Notes: generated from the sequence alone by a model not told the origin. A stretch of 64,000 nucleotides of DNA from Propionibacteriales bacterium (GCA_009377795.1 WHTJ01000004.1:40366-104365); one strand, 5' to 3'. Numbered from the stretch's first letter, positions 1 to 9,223 are shown. Made by a program: numbers and translations.

Positions 1-74
1 GCGAACTCCTCTTTGGCGACCTCCACCGTCTTCCTCATCTTCTGGTCTGCCTCGCGGAGAGTCTCGTCGATCAC
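1..74 (-). CDS. frr: Ribosome recycling factor, N-terminal fragment cut by the window edge
   Basis: Only the first 24 codons are inside the window. They read VIDETLREADQKMRKTVEVA and onward, which matches the start of ribosome recycling factor, the protein that splits post-termination ribosomes together with EF-G. The start is a GTG at 74-72, preceded by an AGGAG ribosome binding site at about 81-86. The gene lies directly downstream of pyrH on the same strand, the usual rpsB-tsf-pyrH-frr order of actinobacteria. The rest of the protein lies outside the window. Confidence 0.85.
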   Translation of the reverse strand, partial: MIDETLREADQKMRKTVEVAKEEF

Positions 75-162
75 GCCGGCTCCTCAGTCTCGCTGGCGGC
101 ACGCGCCTGACGCGCCGCACCGTGTACGTCGTACGGCACCAACAACTTAGACCTCTTGGTAT

Positions 163-924
163 CTAAGCATTCTCGGGCCCCACGACGGTGCCGATCTTCT
201 CACCGCGGATAACCCGGGCGATATTCCCCTCGCCCATGAGACCGAACATCACGATCGGCAGTCCGTTGTCACGGCACAGGCTGACGGCGGTCGCGTCGGC
301 GACCTTCAGGCCACGGGCGAGGAACTCGTCGTAGCTGAGGAAGTCGAACTTCACCGCCTGCGGGTTGGTGTTCGGGTCGGAGTCGTACGCCCCGTCGGTG
401 CCCTGCTTGCCCAGCAGCAGTACGTCCGCTCCGACCTCGAGGGCCCGCTGCGCGCCGACCGTGTCGGTGGAGAAGTACGGCATACCCGAGCCCGCGCCGA
501 AGATCACCACGCGCCCCTTCTCCATGTGCCGGATGGCCCGACGCGGGATGTACGGCTCGGCGACCTGGCCCATCGTGATCGCGGTCTGCACCCGGGTCTC
601 GATCTGGAGCTTCTCCAGGGAGTCCTGCAGAGCCAGGCAGTTCATCACAGTGCCGAGCATGCCCATGTAGTCGGCCCGGCTGCGGTCCATGCCCCGTTCC
701 TGGAGCTCTGCGCCGCGGAAGAAGTTGCCCCCGCCCACGACGACCGCCATCTGTACGCCGGTGTCGACCACGTCGCCGATCTGGCGGGCGATGAGGTTCA
801 CCACGTCCGGGTCGACGCCGAGCTTGCCGCCGCCGAACACCTCACCGGACAGCTTGAGCAGGACGCGCCGGAAGGCGGGCGTGGCCTCGGCGGCCGGATC
901 GACGTTGACGTCCACCTGTCCCAC
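163..924 (-). CDS. pyrH: UMP kinase
   Basis: This 253-residue protein is UMP kinase, a hexameric cytoplasmic enzyme of the amino-acid-kinase fold that phosphorylates UMP to UDP with ATP. The glycine-rich start [12 protein letters not shown] (about residues 21-32), the loop [11 protein letters not shown] (about 61-71), the [15 protein letters not shown] segment and the DADAT-like [10 protein letters not shown] stretch near residue 208 are typical. Length is close to the usual 235-250, with an extra N-terminal segment of about 18 residues. The start codon is GTG. It is followed by frr and preceded by tsf with a 60-bp gap, so it is probably part of the rpsB-tsf-pyrH-frr transcript. The allosteric regulation by GTP and UTP known for the family is expected but not visible here. 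Confidence 0.96.
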   Translation of the reverse strand: MGQVDVNVDPAAEATPAFRRVLLKLSGEVFGGGKLGVDPDVVNLIARQIGDVVDTGVQMAVVVGGGNFFRGAELQERGMDRSRADYMGMLGTVMNCLALQDSLEKLQIETRVQTAITMGQVAEPYIPRRAIRHMEKGRVVIFGAGSGMPYFSTDTVGAQRALEVGADVLLLGKQGTDGAYDSDPNTNPQAVKFDFLSYDEFLARGLKVADATAVSLCRDNGLPIVMFGLMGEGNIARVIRGEKIGTVVGPENA

Positions 925-984
925 GGATCCGGCCTCCTCGTACTCGAACCTGCTCGCGTACCAGCTGTTGCTGGTCAGTCTGCC

Positions 985-1806
985 TCAGGCGGGTCCCACT
1001 TCGAAACGCGCGAAACGGGTGACGGTGACGCCGGCCTCGTCGAGAACGGCCCGCACGGTCTGCTTCTGGACCTGCACCGAGGCCTGCTCGAGAAGCACGG
1101 TCTCCTTGAAGAAACCGTTGACCCGGCCCTCGACGATCTTCGGCAGCGCCTGCTCCGGCTTACCCTCCTCGCGTGCCGTCTCCTCCGCGATCTCCCGCTC
1201 CTTCGCGACGACCTCCTCCGGGACGTCCTCCCTGGTGAGGTACCGCGGGCGCATGGCCGCGATCTGCATCGCGATGCCACGGGCCGCCTCGAGGTTGTCG
1301 CCGGAGTACTCCACGAGCACGCCGACCGAGGGCGGCAGGTCGCTGGCCTTGCGATGGAGGTACGACGCCACCTGGCCGTCGAACACGGCGACCTGGCCCA
1401 GCTCGAGCTTCTCGCCGATCACGGCCGCCAGGTCTGCGATGGTCTGCTCGACGTCCTTGCCGCCGGCCAGCTCGACCCGCTTCAGCTCCTCGACGTCGGC
1501 TGGCCTCGCCCGGTCGGCGGCCTCCGCGACCTGGCCGGCCAGCTCCACGAACTGCTCGCTCTTGGCCACGAAGTCGGTCTCGCAGTTCAGCTGGACCAGC
1601 GCGTTGCCGGAGACGGCGACGAGGCCGGCGGCCGCGGTGCGCTCGGCACCTCGCTTGGCGACCTTGGCCGCACCCTTCACGCGCAGGATCTCACCGGCGC
1701 GTTCCATGTCACCGTCGGCCTCGGTGAGAGCGTTCTTGCAGTCCATCATGCCCGCGCCGGTCTGGTCGCGCAGCCTCTTGACGTCCGCAGCGGAGAAGTT
1801 CGCCAT
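985..1806 (-). CDS. tsf: Elongation factor Ts
   Basis: This is translation elongation factor Ts, 273 residues, which recharges EF-Tu by exchanging GDP for GTP. The N-terminal UBA-like domain is clear: [20 protein letters not shown] followed by [13 protein letters not shown]. The TDFVAKS motif that contacts EF-Tu lies near residues 80-86. I placed the start at the ATG at 1806 because the protein begins there in all relatives. The frame stays open to 1905, but that upstream sequence has the composition of spacer. The gene sits between rpsB, 140 bp upstream, and pyrH. Length fits actinobacterial homologues. Confidence 0.96.
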   Translation of the reverse strand: MANFSAADVKRLRDQTGAGMMDCKNALTEADGDMERAGEILRVKGAAKVAKRGAERTAAAGLVAVSGNALVQLNCETDFVAKSEQFVELAGQVAEAADRARPADVEELKRVELAGGKDVEQTIADLAAVIGEKLELGQVAVFDGQVASYLHRKASDLPPSVGVLVEYSGDNLEAARGIAMQIAAMRPRYLTREDVPEEVVAKEREIAEETAREEGKPEQALPKIVEGRVNGFFKETVLLEQASVQVQKQTVRAVLDEAGVTVTRFARFEVGPA

Positions 1807-1946
1807 GAGCTTGATCTTTCGTGTCGTCGTGCCCGGCCGGTCGCCGGGATTCGTTCGTGAGGGCCAGCCCCGCGTGGGTCTCACGAGACTGCGTCCCCGG
1901 ACCATCCGGGGTCCCGTGAGGCGCCCGGGATCGTCGTACTTGTCGG

Positions 1947-3047
1947 TCAGGGTTTCTCAGGTGCCGGCTCCGCGGCCGCGTCGGTCGCCGGCTCCGTCGG
2001 CGTAGCGTCGGCGGACGGCGTACCGGCCTGGTCAGCCGCGGCCGGGGCGCCCGGCTGGGCCGACGCGCCCGTGTCGGCCGTCGGTGCGTCCGAAGCCGCC
2101 GGGCTGGCCGACGCGTCCGTGTCGGCCGTCGGCGCGGCCACCGTCTCCGAGGCTGTCGGGCTGGTCGGAGCGTCCGAAGCCGCCGGGCTGGCCTGTGCCT
2201 CCGCGGCCACCTCGGCCACCGGAGCTCCCGCCTCGGCCTTCGCCTCCGCGGCCGCCTCGTCGGCCTCGCTCCGGGTGAGCAGCTCGCGCTCCCACTCGGC
2301 GAGCGGCTCCTCGGCACCCAGCTCGGCGCCCGCGGGCTCGTCGCCGGTCTTCGCACCGGAGCGGGCCATCAGGCCCTCGGCTACCCCATCGGCAACGACC
2401 CGGGTCAACAGGGTCACGGCGCGAATGGCGTCGTCGTTGCCCGGGATCGGGTAGTCGACCTCGTCCGGGTCGCAGTTGGTGTCCAGGATCGCGATGATCG
2501 GGATGCCCAGTTTGCGGGCCTCGTCGACGGCCAGGTGCTCCTTCTTGGTGTCGATGATCCAGACCGCCGAGGGCGTGCGCGACATGTCACGGATCCCGCC
2601 GAGGCTCCGGTCGAGCTTGTCGCGCTCGCGCCTGAGCTGCAGCAGCTCCTTCTTGGTCTTGCCCGCGCTCGTCGCGTCGTCGAAGTTGATCTCCTCGAGC
2701 TCCTTGAGGCGCTGCAGCCGCAGGTGAACGGTCTGGAAGTTGGTGAGCATGCCGCCCAGCCACCGCTGGTTGACATACGGCATGCCGACCCGGGTGGCCT
2801 GCTCGGAGATCGCCTCCTGCGCCTGCTTCTTCGTACCGACGAACATCACGGAGCCACCGCCGGCGACGGTCCCCTTGATGAACTCGAAGGCGCGGTCGAT
2901 GTAGGACAGCGACTGCTGCAGGTCGATGATGTAGATACCGTTGCGCTCGGTGAAGATGAAGCGCTTCATTTTCGGGTTCCAGCGGCGGGTCTGGTGACCG
3001 AAATGTACGCCGCTCTCCAGCAGCTGTCGCATGGTGACGACTGCCAT
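1947..3047 (-). CDS. rpsB: 30S ribosomal protein S2 with a long acidic Ala/Pro tail
   Basis: The first 230 or so residues are a standard S2 protein: [20 protein letters not shown] at the start, the [16 protein letters not shown] stretch, and [13 protein letters not shown]2 binds 16S rRNA late in 30S assembly and is needed for S1 docking. The protein is 366 residues long, whereas most bacterial S2 proteins have 230-300. The extra C-terminal part, from about residue 260, is low-complexity Ala/Pro/Asp/Thr sequence with imperfect copies of [10 protein letters not shown]. Such tails occur in other actinobacteria, but this one is unusually long. The gene is the first of the rpsB-tsf-pyrH-frr cluster and has a good promoter at 3236-3264, which leaves a leader of about 180 nt. 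Confidence 0.96.
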   Translation of the reverse strand: MAVVTMRQLLESGVHFGHQTRRWNPKMKRFIFTERNGIYIIDLQQSLSYIDRAFEFIKGTVAGGGSVMFVGTKKQAQEAISEQATRVGMPYVNQRWLGGMLTNFQTVHLRLQRLKELEEINFDDATSAGKTKKELLQLRRERDKLDRSLGGIRDMSRTPSAVWIIDTKKEHLAVDEARKLGIPIIAILDTNCDPDEVDYPIPGNDDAIRAVTLLTRVVADGVAEGLMARSGAKTGDEPAGAELGAEEPLAEWERELLTRSEADEAAAEAKAEAGAPVAEVAAEAQASPAASDAPTSPTASETVAAPTADTDASASPAASDAPTADTGASAQPGAPAAADQAGTPSADATPTEPATDAAAEPAPEKP

Positions 3048-3235
3048 CGTCGTACTCCCTGATCTGGCGCCCCACGGGCGCGGTTCGGTTCTTGCTCACA
3101 CCGGCGGTGTGAGCCCTGACGCCCGGCACGCTGCTGCCCGCGGGTGGATACCCGCCGGACCGAACTGGCGTGCCCGTGCAGCCGCACGGCTATGCGGGCG
3201 TGCGATGTCAACTCGACAGGCGAGTTGCTCGATCG

Positions 3236-3264
3236 ATTGTAGAGCACGCGGGGTGGTGAACCAA
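3236..3264 (-). promoter_or_regulatory. Promoter of rpsB with leader hairpin
   Basis: On the minus strand TTGGTT (3264-3259) and TACAAT (3241-3236) are separated by 17 bp, a near-consensus housekeeping promoter. Transcription would start near 3229. Immediately downstream is an AACTCG/CGAGTT inverted repeat at 3210-3226. The resulting leader to the rpsB start at 3047 is about 180 nt, long enough for the autogenous control by S2 known in other bacteria, though no known S2-binding motif was recognised. Confidence 0.6.
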
Positions 3265-3372
3265 TCCAGGCCGGAGGCCGGGTTCTGTCCACAACCGCGG
3301 CTTCACCCGGGCTTTTCCACAGCCGGAGCCGGGACGGTTCCCCGCGGCGATACGGCGTCGAAGGATCGGGGC

Positions 3373-3495
3373 ATGACTGCAGCGAATCACCTCCTCCGCA
3401 TCGTGTCGTCGGCGCTGGTCCCCGCGCTGGTCGTGGTGTCTGGTGCCTCCGCCCCGGCGCTCGCCGACGACACATGGAGTTGGCCGCTGCAGCCG
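3373..3495 (+). other. Signal-peptide coding fragment, out of frame with the hydrolase behind it
   Basis: An ATG at 3373 opens a frame coding for MTAANHLLRIVSSALVPALV, a hydrophobic stretch and ASAPALADDTWSWPLQP. This is a textbook Sec signal peptide with the cleavage motif ALA before DD, followed by the W-x-WPL start seen in mature actinobacterial M23 peptidases. The frame then runs into unrelated sequence (CHRWPVPSIPH). The peptidase body continues in the frame that would follow if one extra base were present near 3495, for example a second G in the CCGTGCC context. A one-base deletion, or a base-calling error, is the simplest explanation. Confidence 0.7.
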
Positions 3496-4337
3496 TGCCA
3501 CCGGTGGCCCGTTCCTTCGATCCCCCATCGGAGCCGTGGCTCGCGGGCCACCGGGGCGTCGACCTCCGCGGCCGTCCCGGCCAGCCGGTGCTGTCCCCCG
3601 CCGCGGGCACGGTGCGCTATGCCGCCGTGCTCGCGGGGCGGGGTGTCGTCGTGGTCGAGGCCGGCGGGTTGCGGCTCACCTTCGAGCCGGTGGACGCGGT
3701 GGTCTCGATCGGAGACGAGGTCCGTGCGGGCGAGGTGATCGGCCATCTCATGTCCACGCACAGTCACTGCCTGCCGTCGACCTGTCTGCACTGGGGCGTC
3801 AAGCGCGGCCAGGCGTATCTCGATCCGTTGCGGTTCGTGGGTGACGCCGAGATCGTGCTGCTGCCGTTCGGGGACGTCCGGCCGGCCGACGGTTCGTGGG
3901 CGGCCCCGGATGCCGAGCTCGACGCCCCGCCGGCCTCCGGCGGCTGGGTCTCCGGCGTTCCGCCGGGCGGTTCCGGGGCCGCTTCGGTCGCGGTGCAGTT
4001 CGCGTTGGGCCAGCTCGGTGATCCGTACGTCTGGGCCGCCGAGGGCCCGGACACCTGGGACTGCTCCGGCCTGACGATGGCGGCTTGGGGCGCGGCCGGG
4101 CGGGCGCTTCCGCACTACAGCGCGGCGCAGTACCTCGCGACCACCCCGATCGCCCGGGACCAACTGCGGCCAGGGGATCTGGTTTTCTGGGCCGAGTCCG
4201 GCGCGCCGCCGGGGATCTACCACGTCGCGCTCTACCTCGGCGACGGCCAGGTGGTCCACGCTCCTCGCCCCGGGGAGGTGGTGCGAATCGAGAGCATGAC
4301 GTCGTGGGACGAGCCGGACTACTTCAGCCGGGTGTGA
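3474..4337 (+). CDS. Secreted peptidoglycan hydrolase with M23 and NlpC/P60 domains, frameshifted after its signal peptide
   Basis: The reading frame encodes an M23 (LytM-like) domain followed by an NlpC/P60 domain. The M23 part has GHRGVDL (His and Asp metal ligands) and CLHWGV (the last His ligand). The NlpC/P60 part has DCSGLTMAAW with the catalytic Cys, and IYHVALYLGDG with the catalytic His. M23 domains cut peptide cross-bridges and NlpC/P60 domains cut stem peptides, so the protein would remodel the cell wall outside the membrane. The ATG at 3474 gives no signal peptide. A perfect one lies in another frame from 3373, so the intact gene was probably 3373-4337 and has a single-base frameshift near 3495. 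An M23 peptidase upstream of and divergent from rpsB is common in actinobacteria. Either this allele is broken or the sequence has an error. Confidence 0.75.
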   Translation: MELAAAAVPPVARSFDPPSEPWLAGHRGVDLRGRPGQPVLSPAAGTVRYAAVLAGRGVVVVEAGGLRLTFEPVDAVVSIGDEVRAGEVIGHLMSTHSHCLPSTCLHWGVKRGQAYLDPLRFVGDAEIVLLPFGDVRPADGSWAAPDAELDAPPASGGWVSGVPPGGSGAASVAVQFALGQLGDPYVWAAEGPDTWDCSGLTMAAWGAAGRALPHYSAAQYLATTPIARDQLRPGDLVFWAESGAPPGIYHVALYLGDGQVVHAPRPGEVVRIESMTSWDEPDYFSRV

Positions 4338-4369
4338 CCAGCGCCAATTCCCGAGGACCGGGGATGGGG

Positions 4370-5314
4370 TCAGGCGCGTGGATGCGCCTGCTCGAAGGCC
4401 TGGCGCAGCCGCTCGGCCGAGACGTGGGTGTAGATCTGCGTGGTGGCCAGCGAGGCGTGACCGAGCAGTTCCTGCACGCTGCGCAGGTCGGCTCCGCCCT
4501 CGAGCAGGTGCGTCGCCATGGTGTGGCGGAGTCCATGCGGTCCGATATCCGGAGCGTCGGGCACGTCCTCGATCCGGGCGTGCACCATCCGGCGTACGGC
4601 GCGCTGACCGATCCGGCCACCCCGTGCACCGAGGAACAACGCGGCTCCGGAATCGGCCGTGACCAGCGACGCCCGGCCTCGACCGATCCATTCCCGAAGG
4701 GCGACCGCCGCCGGCTCCCCGTAGGGGACACTGCGCTCCTTGCGGCCCTTGCCGAACACCCGCAGGAGCCTGCGCTCGGTGTCGAGGTCGTCGATGTCGA
4801 GCCCGGTAAGCTCCCCCACCCGGATACCGGTCGCATAAAGCGCTTCGAGGATGGCGACGTCCCGCAGGCCGACCGCACTACCGTCGAGTGCAGCCTCGGT
4901 GGCGGCCTCGAGCAGCGAGCGCACCTCGCTCTGCCGGAGGGCGGACGGCAGAGGCCGAGACGACTTCGGCGGAAGCAGCGGCGCTCCCGGATCGCCCGGA
5001 GCGCGTCCCGTGCGGTGCGCCCATGCGGTGAAGACCCGTGCTGCCGAGGCGCGCCGGGCCATCGTCGTCCGGGCCTTCCCGAGGGTCTGCTGCTTGGCCA
5101 GCCAGCTGCGCATCAGGCGAACGTCGACGTCGGCCAGCGACTCGACGCGCTTCGCGGAGGCGTGCCGTAACAGCGACTCGATGTCGGTGAGATACGCACG
5201 TACGGTGTGCGGGGTGAGATCGCGCTCGGCACGAAGATGGCGTTCGTACTCCACCAGCAGCTCGGCGAAGCCGTCAGGGAGCGGCCGATCGGATCCCTCC
5301 GGCGAAGTGCTCAC
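4370..5314 (-). CDS. xerC: Tyrosine recombinase XerC
   Basis: This is a site-specific tyrosine recombinase of the XerC type, which with XerD resolves chromosome dimers at dif near the terminus. The N-terminal SAM-like core-binding domain is followed by the catalytic domain, with the first Arg in LYATGIRVGELTGLDI, the box GLRHTMATHLLEGGADL, LGHASLATTQIYTHV and the nucleophile Tyr in IYTHV. I chose the GTG at 5314 (VSTSPEGSDRP) because it gives 314 residues, close to the family norm. A longer frame opens at 5377 with atypical sequence. The gene follows dprA and an unknown membrane protein on the same strand, as in many actinobacteria. Confidence 0.9.
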   Translation of the reverse strand: MSTSPEGSDRPLPDGFAELLVEYERHLRAERDLTPHTVRAYLTDIESLLRHASAKRVESLADVDVRLMRSWLAKQQTLGKARTTMARRASAARVFTAWAHRTGRAPGDPGAPLLPPKSSRPLPSALRQSEVRSLLEAATEAALDGSAVGLRDVAILEALYATGIRVGELTGLDIDDLDTERRLLRVFGKGRKERSVPYGEPAAVALREWIGRGRASLVTADSGAALFLGARGGRIGQRAVRRMVHARIEDVPDAPDIGPHGLRHTMATHLLEGGADLRSVQELLGHASLATTQIYTHVSAERLRQAFEQAHPRA

Positions 5315-5406
5315 CGTGCGACCATGCAGCGCGAAACGCCGTCCGGCAAGACGACCCGCCGCACACCAACCAGACACCGCGGTTGTCGAGCGGGCGCACG
5401 ACTGTG

Positions 5407-5907
5407 TCAGACGCGGTACGCGTCCACACGCTCGACATCGAAGTCGCTCACCAACCAGGTCCGGCCGTCGATCGTGACCAGATCGAGCGTCACGGTGACC
5501 GGCCCGTCATCGGAGGTCAGCTCCACCGTGGCGTGCACGTGACCAGCGATCTCCGGGGACACCTCGACATCCCCCAGCTCCACGTCGGCCGGGATGCTGA
5601 GCCCGAACCGCTCCCATACATCCGACTCATCCGAGCAGTCGCGGGCCCCCTGGAAGAGAGCGTCGGTTCCGAGACGCTTCATCTCGGCGCAATCGCCCGC
5701 GGCCATCGCCTCGCCGAAGTCACCGGCAATCGCGGCGGCTTCGTCGCTGCTGCTGTCGGTGCCGAACACACCGAGGAACGCGAGCAACGTTCCGGCGCCC
5801 AGCAACACCATCGCCGCCGCGACACCGAGCACGACGAGAAGGCCACGCGGATACAGCGGCGGCACCGCTGAGCTCGCCGGTGGCAGGGGCGGGCCAGCCC
5901 GATCCAT
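5407..5907 (-). CDS. Unrecognised single-span membrane protein with an extracytoplasmic domain
   Basis: The 166-residue product begins MDRAGPPLPP and has one hydrophobic segment at about residues 21-45 (GLLVVLGVAAAMVLLGAGTL) followed by a hydrophilic domain of about 120 residues. That domain ends with DLVTIDGRTWLVSDFDVERV, which resembles the NTF2/Mce-associated style of small exported domains, but I cannot assign a family. The ATG at 5907 is preceded by a GGAGGG ribosome binding site. The frame extends to 6018, but that part looks non-coding. It lies between dprA and xerC on the same strand. Confidence 0.65.
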   Translation of the reverse strand: MDRAGPPLPPASSAVPPLYPRGLLVVLGVAAAMVLLGAGTLLAFLGVFGTDSSSDEAAAIAGDFGEAMAAGDCAEMKRLGTDALFQGARDCSDESDVWERFGLSIPADVELGDVEVSPEIAGHVHATVELTSDDGPVTVTLDLVTIDGRTWLVSDFDVERVDAYRV

Positions 5908-6057
5908 CGCGCCCTCCCCTCGACACCGGCGCACGAATGTATCCAAGGGTACGGTGCATGGATCACCGGCACCCCGAACACCCGGCAATCGCGCCACCAG
6001 TCCGGGACACTCCAGCACAGCCCGGACACTCCGGCCCCGGCCCCGGCCGACTGCGCA

Positions 6058-6117
6058 GGCGGGCCACCTCTACCGTGCCGACCGCGCGGCGGGCCACCTC
6101 TACCGTGCCGATCGCGC
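6058..6117. repeat. 30-bp tandem duplication behind dprA
   Basis: Two nearly identical 30-bp units lie at 6058-6087 and 6088-6117 (core GGGCCACCTCTACCGTGCCG), differing at one base. The second unit runs up to the dprA stop codon. The tract fills part of the 210-bp gap between dprA and the membrane-protein gene; the rest of the gap shows no feature. Confidence 0.8.
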
Positions 6118-7281
6118 TCAGCTACCGCCCGCGGGTTCTTCACACCGCTCGGAACGCGCCAGCCGCCAGCCCGACTCGCGGTGCTCGACCAGACCCCGCA
6201 GCAACAGCAAATCGAGCGCTCTCGTCACCTCGTCGACCGGAATGCCCGCGAGAGCGGCGATGTGCTCCGGCGCCGCCGGTCGGACGGCCGGAACCGCCTC
6301 CAGCACCTGCGAGGGAACCTCGGAGAGCCGGTCGCGTTCGCGTGACTCGCCGCGCTTCACGGGCGGAAGATTGATGCCGATGGGCGACACCGCGGCGAGC
6401 GCCTCGGCCGCATCCGTGACCAGCTCGGCCCTGTTCTCCCGAAACAGCTGGTGCACACCGGCCGACGTGGGCGACGTCACGGGACCCGGCACGGCCAGAA
6501 CCGGCCGCATCATCTTCTCGGCCCAGCCAGCCGTGTTCAGTGCACCGGAGCGCAGGGCCGCCTCGACGACCAGCGTCCCCTGCGACAGCACGGCGATGAT
6601 CCGGTTGCGGGTGAGAAACCGCAGCCGGCTCGGCGCGCATCCCGGGGGCAGCTCGCTCACCAGCAGGCCCTCGTCGGCGATCCGCGACAGCAGCGCGACG
6701 TGACCGCGCGGATAGCCGATGTCAACCCCGCACGCGAGCACCCCCACCGTCGCCGACTCGGCCGCGAGCGCGCCGCGATGCGCGGCGGCGTCGATGCCGT
6801 ACGCCCCTCCCGAGATGACGGTGACCCCCTCGAGCGCCAACCCGTAAGCGAGATCACCGCCCACGGTTGTGCCGTACGGCGTCGCGCTGCGCGAACCGAC
6901 GATCGCGACCGACGTATGGCAGAGCTCGTCCAGCCTGCGTCGCCCCCGGACCCACAACCCGACCGGCACTCCTCCACGCCCGTCATGGGACCGGACGTCC
7001 GAGCCCTCCAGACCGCCCAGCTGCTCCGGCCACTCGTCGTCTCCAGGACAGACGAGTCGTGCACCGACGCTCGCCGCGGAGTCCAGGTCGGTCTGCGGGT
7101 CGCTCCTGTCCAGACGCACCCGCCACCTCGCGGAGCGGGAGGTGGCGATATGGTCGTGCCGCACGTCGTCCAACACCTGCTCGGGCCCGTCACGCTGGAC
7201 GAGCTCCAGCAGCTCGGCGTCTCCGGGCTCGGCGATCCGGGTCAGCGTTGCCCGCGCCGCCCGTTCGGAGTCGCCGATCAT
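6118..7281 (-). CDS. dprA: DNA-processing protein DprA
   Basis: DprA binds incoming single-stranded DNA and loads RecA. In non-competent bacteria it is kept for unclear DNA-metabolism roles. The Rossmann-like core is clear: VAIVGSRSATPYGTTVGGDL near residue 125, VISGGAYGIDAAAH, GVDIGYPRGH, FLTRNRIIAVLSQGTLVVEA and AVPGPVTS. A C-terminal winged-helix-like domain follows. At 387 residues it is full length. The start ATG overlaps the comM stop codon by four bases (ATGA), so the two are translationally coupled in a yraN-comM-dprA operon. Confidence 0.95.
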   Translation of the reverse strand: MIGDSERAARATLTRIAEPGDAELLELVQRDGPEQVLDDVRHDHIATSRSARWRVRLDRSDPQTDLDSAASVGARLVCPGDDEWPEQLGGLEGSDVRSHDGRGGVPVGLWVRGRRRLDELCHTSVAIVGSRSATPYGTTVGGDLAYGLALEGVTVISGGAYGIDAAAHRGALAAESATVGVLACGVDIGYPRGHVALLSRIADEGLLVSELPPGCAPSRLRFLTRNRIIAVLSQGTLVVEAALRSGALNTAGWAEKMMRPVLAVPGPVTSPTSAGVHQLFRENRAELVTDAAEALAAVSPIGINLPPVKRGESRERDRLSEVPSQVLEAVPAVRPAAPEHIAALAGIPVDEVTRALDLLLLRGLVEHRESGWRLARSERCEEPAGGS

Positions 7282-8855
7282 GAGGCCCTCCGGCGAAGCA
7301 GCACCCCGAGCGGCACACCGGTGCGCAGCTCGAGAGCCTCATCCACCTGCTCGGACCCGGGCGGGTCGACGCCGGCGAGGTCTGCAAGCGTCCATGAGAT
7401 CCGCACGACGCGGTCCGCCCCACGGGCCGTGAGGACGCCCTGCTGCACCAACTGGTACGGCACCCGCATCGCTCGCGGCGCGACCGGGAACCGCCGCCGC
7501 AGCTCCGGGCCGGGAATGTCCCCGTTGCGCCGCCACGGCAGGCCGGACAGGCGCTCCCACTGGCGCTCGCGCGCCACCCGCACCCGCGCGGCCACGGTGG
7601 CGGACGTCTCGACACTCTGTAGCTCGGATCGCATCTGGTGCGGCGTCAGCGGGTGCATCACCTGCGTGACGTCCACCCGATCGCGAACCGGACCGGACAG
7701 CCGGTTGCGGTAGCGGCGCTGGACCGCCGGCGTACATTCGCACAGCAGTCCCTTGCCGTAGTTGCGGCCGCACGGGCACGGGTTGGCGGCCAGCACCAGC
7801 ACGATCCGCGCTGGAAACCGGGACTGCGCGGCCGCCCTCCCGACGACGATCTCGCCGCTCTCCAGCGGCTGCCGCAAGGCCTCCAGCGCATCGGCGCGGA
7901 ACTCGGGAGCCTCATCCAGGAACAGGACCCCTCGGTGCGCCAACGAGATCGAACCCGGCCGGATGACTCTGCTCCCGCCACCCACGATCGAGACCGTCGA
8001 CGCGGTGTGATGCGGATCGACGAACGGCGGGCGGGTCAGCAGTGGAACATCGGCCGGCAGCGCCCCGGCCACCGAGTGCACCGCGGTCACCTCCAGCGAC
8101 TCCGCCTCGTCGAGATCCGGCATCAGCCCCGGCAGTCTCTCCGCGAGCATGGTCTTCCCGGCCCCGGGCGGCCCGTCCAGAAAGAGGTGATGCCCGCCGG
8201 CCGCCGCCACCTCGACCGCCCGGCGCGCGAGCACCTGACCCACGACGTCGGCCAGGTCGATCCCGCGCAGCCGCTCGTCCCCACGCCACGAGAGCGCTCC
8301 CTCATCGGCCAGCGGCGGCACCGGCGGCGCCTCCGGCGGTTCCTCGTCGCGCAGCACCGCCGCTGCCTGCGCCAGCGACCGCGCACCCAGTACCGCGACG
8401 CCGGTGACCAGCGCGGCCTCGGAGGCGTTGGCCTCGGGCACGATCACCTGGTCGATCCCAGCGCGGTGGGCGGCGAGTGTCGCCGGAAGAACGCCGGGTA
8501 CGGCGCGCAGCCGGCCGTCCAGCGCCAGCTCACCGAGAACCATCACGCCCTCGATCCGCTCACGCGGGACGACGTCGTACGCGGCGAGCACGGCGAGCGC
8601 GATCGCCAGGTCGTAATGGGAGCCCGTCTTGCGCAGCGACGCCGGAGACAGGCCCACCGTAAGCCGCCGGTTCGGCCAGTCGAAGCCGCTGTTGGACACC
8701 GCCGCCCGGCACCGGTCGCGCGACTCCGCCACCGAGGCGTCCGGAAGCCCGACCAGGGTCGTGCCTGGCAGACCCTGGCCGATGTCCGCCTCGACCTCCA
8801 CCACCCGACCCTGGACCCCGGACAACGCGACCGAGCGGGTGCGGGCCAGCGGCAT
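7278..8855 (-). CDS. comM: YifB/ComM-family Mg-chelatase-like AAA+ ATPase
   Basis: The 525-residue protein has the ComM layout. An N-terminal Lon-protease-like domain (LPGTTLVGLPDASVAESRDR, then LTVGLSPASLRKTG) precedes an AAA+ domain with Walker A GPPGAGKTMLAERLPGLMP near residue 230 and Walker B LFLDEAPEF. The C-terminal part has the Cys-rich NPCPCGRNYGKGLLCECTP segment and the Mg-chelatase helical domain. ComM is a hexameric helicase that promotes branch migration during natural transformation in some bacteria. Its start overlaps the yraN stop by one base and its stop overlaps dprA. Confidence 0.95.
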   Translation of the reverse strand: MPLARTRSVALSGVQGRVVEVEADIGQGLPGTTLVGLPDASVAESRDRCRAAVSNSGFDWPNRRLTVGLSPASLRKTGSHYDLAIALAVLAAYDVVPRERIEGVMVLGELALDGRLRAVPGVLPATLAAHRAGIDQVIVPEANASEAALVTGVAVLGARSLAQAAAVLRDEEPPEAPPVPPLADEGALSWRGDERLRGIDLADVVGQVLARRAVEVAAAGGHHLFLDGPPGAGKTMLAERLPGLMPDLDEAESLEVTAVHSVAGALPADVPLLTRPPFVDPHHTASTVSIVGGGSRVIRPGSISLAHRGVLFLDEAPEFRADALEALRQPLESGEIVVGRAAAQSRFPARIVLVLAANPCPCGRNYGKGLLCECTPAVQRRYRNRLSGPVRDRVDVTQVMHPLTPHQMRSELQSVETSATVAARVRVARERQWERLSGLPWRRNGDIPGPELRRRFPVAPRAMRVPYQLVQQGVLTARGADRVVRISWTLADLAGVDPPGSEQVDEALELRTGVPLGVLLRRRAS

Positions 8856-9223
8856 CAGCCGACCCCTCGTACGTGCTCGACCAGCGCCGAACCCCGCGCC
8901 GCCAGAAGCACGCTCACGACGTCGATGCGCACCTCGGGCGCACGGCGACCGGACTGTTCGATCCAGCGCACCGCCAGCCGGCGCAGCCGCCGCACCTTGC
9001 GCGCGGTCACCGCCTCCGACGGAGTGCCGTATCCGACCCCGCGACGGGTCTTCACCTCGCAGATGACCAGCGCGTCGCGGTCACGTGCCACCAGGTCGAT
9101 CTCACCGAGCTCGCAGCGCCAATTGCGGTCGAGGATCTCCATCCCGGCCTCGGTCAGATGCCGTGCCGCGATCTGCTCGCCGTAACCGCCCACTGCGGTG
9201 CGTTGCCGATATGTGCTGCCCAC
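8855..9223 (-). CDS. YraN/UPF0102 endonuclease-like protein
   Basis: The product (122 residues from the GTG at 9223) has the UPF0102 pattern of a predicted PD-(D/E)XK nuclease: GGYGEQIAARHL, ILDRNWRCELGEIDLVARD, LVICEVKTRRG with the E-V-K catalytic motif, and GTPSEAVTARKVRRLRRLA. The family sits next to comM and dprA in most actinobacteria. I preferred the GTG at 9223 (GSTYRQRTAVGGYGEQ), which has GGAGG at about 9232-9236. The frame extends to 9295. Confidence 0.88.
   Translation of the reverse strand: MGSTYRQRTAVGGYGEQIAARHLTEAGMEILDRNWRCELGEIDLVARDRDALVICEVKTRRGVGYGTPSEAVTARKVRRLRRLAVRWIEQSGRRAPEVRIDVVSVLLAARGSALVEHVRGVG

Noticed and set aside
146..167. Hairpin CTTAGA/TCTAAG at the pyrH stop
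   Set aside because: Six AT-rich base pairs with a 10-nt loop and no T-run; frr follows at once, so termination here is unlikely.
1807..1905. N-terminal extension of EF-Ts
   Set aside because: The frame is open, but the family start [10 protein letters not shown] is at 1806 and the upstream residues have spacer-like composition.
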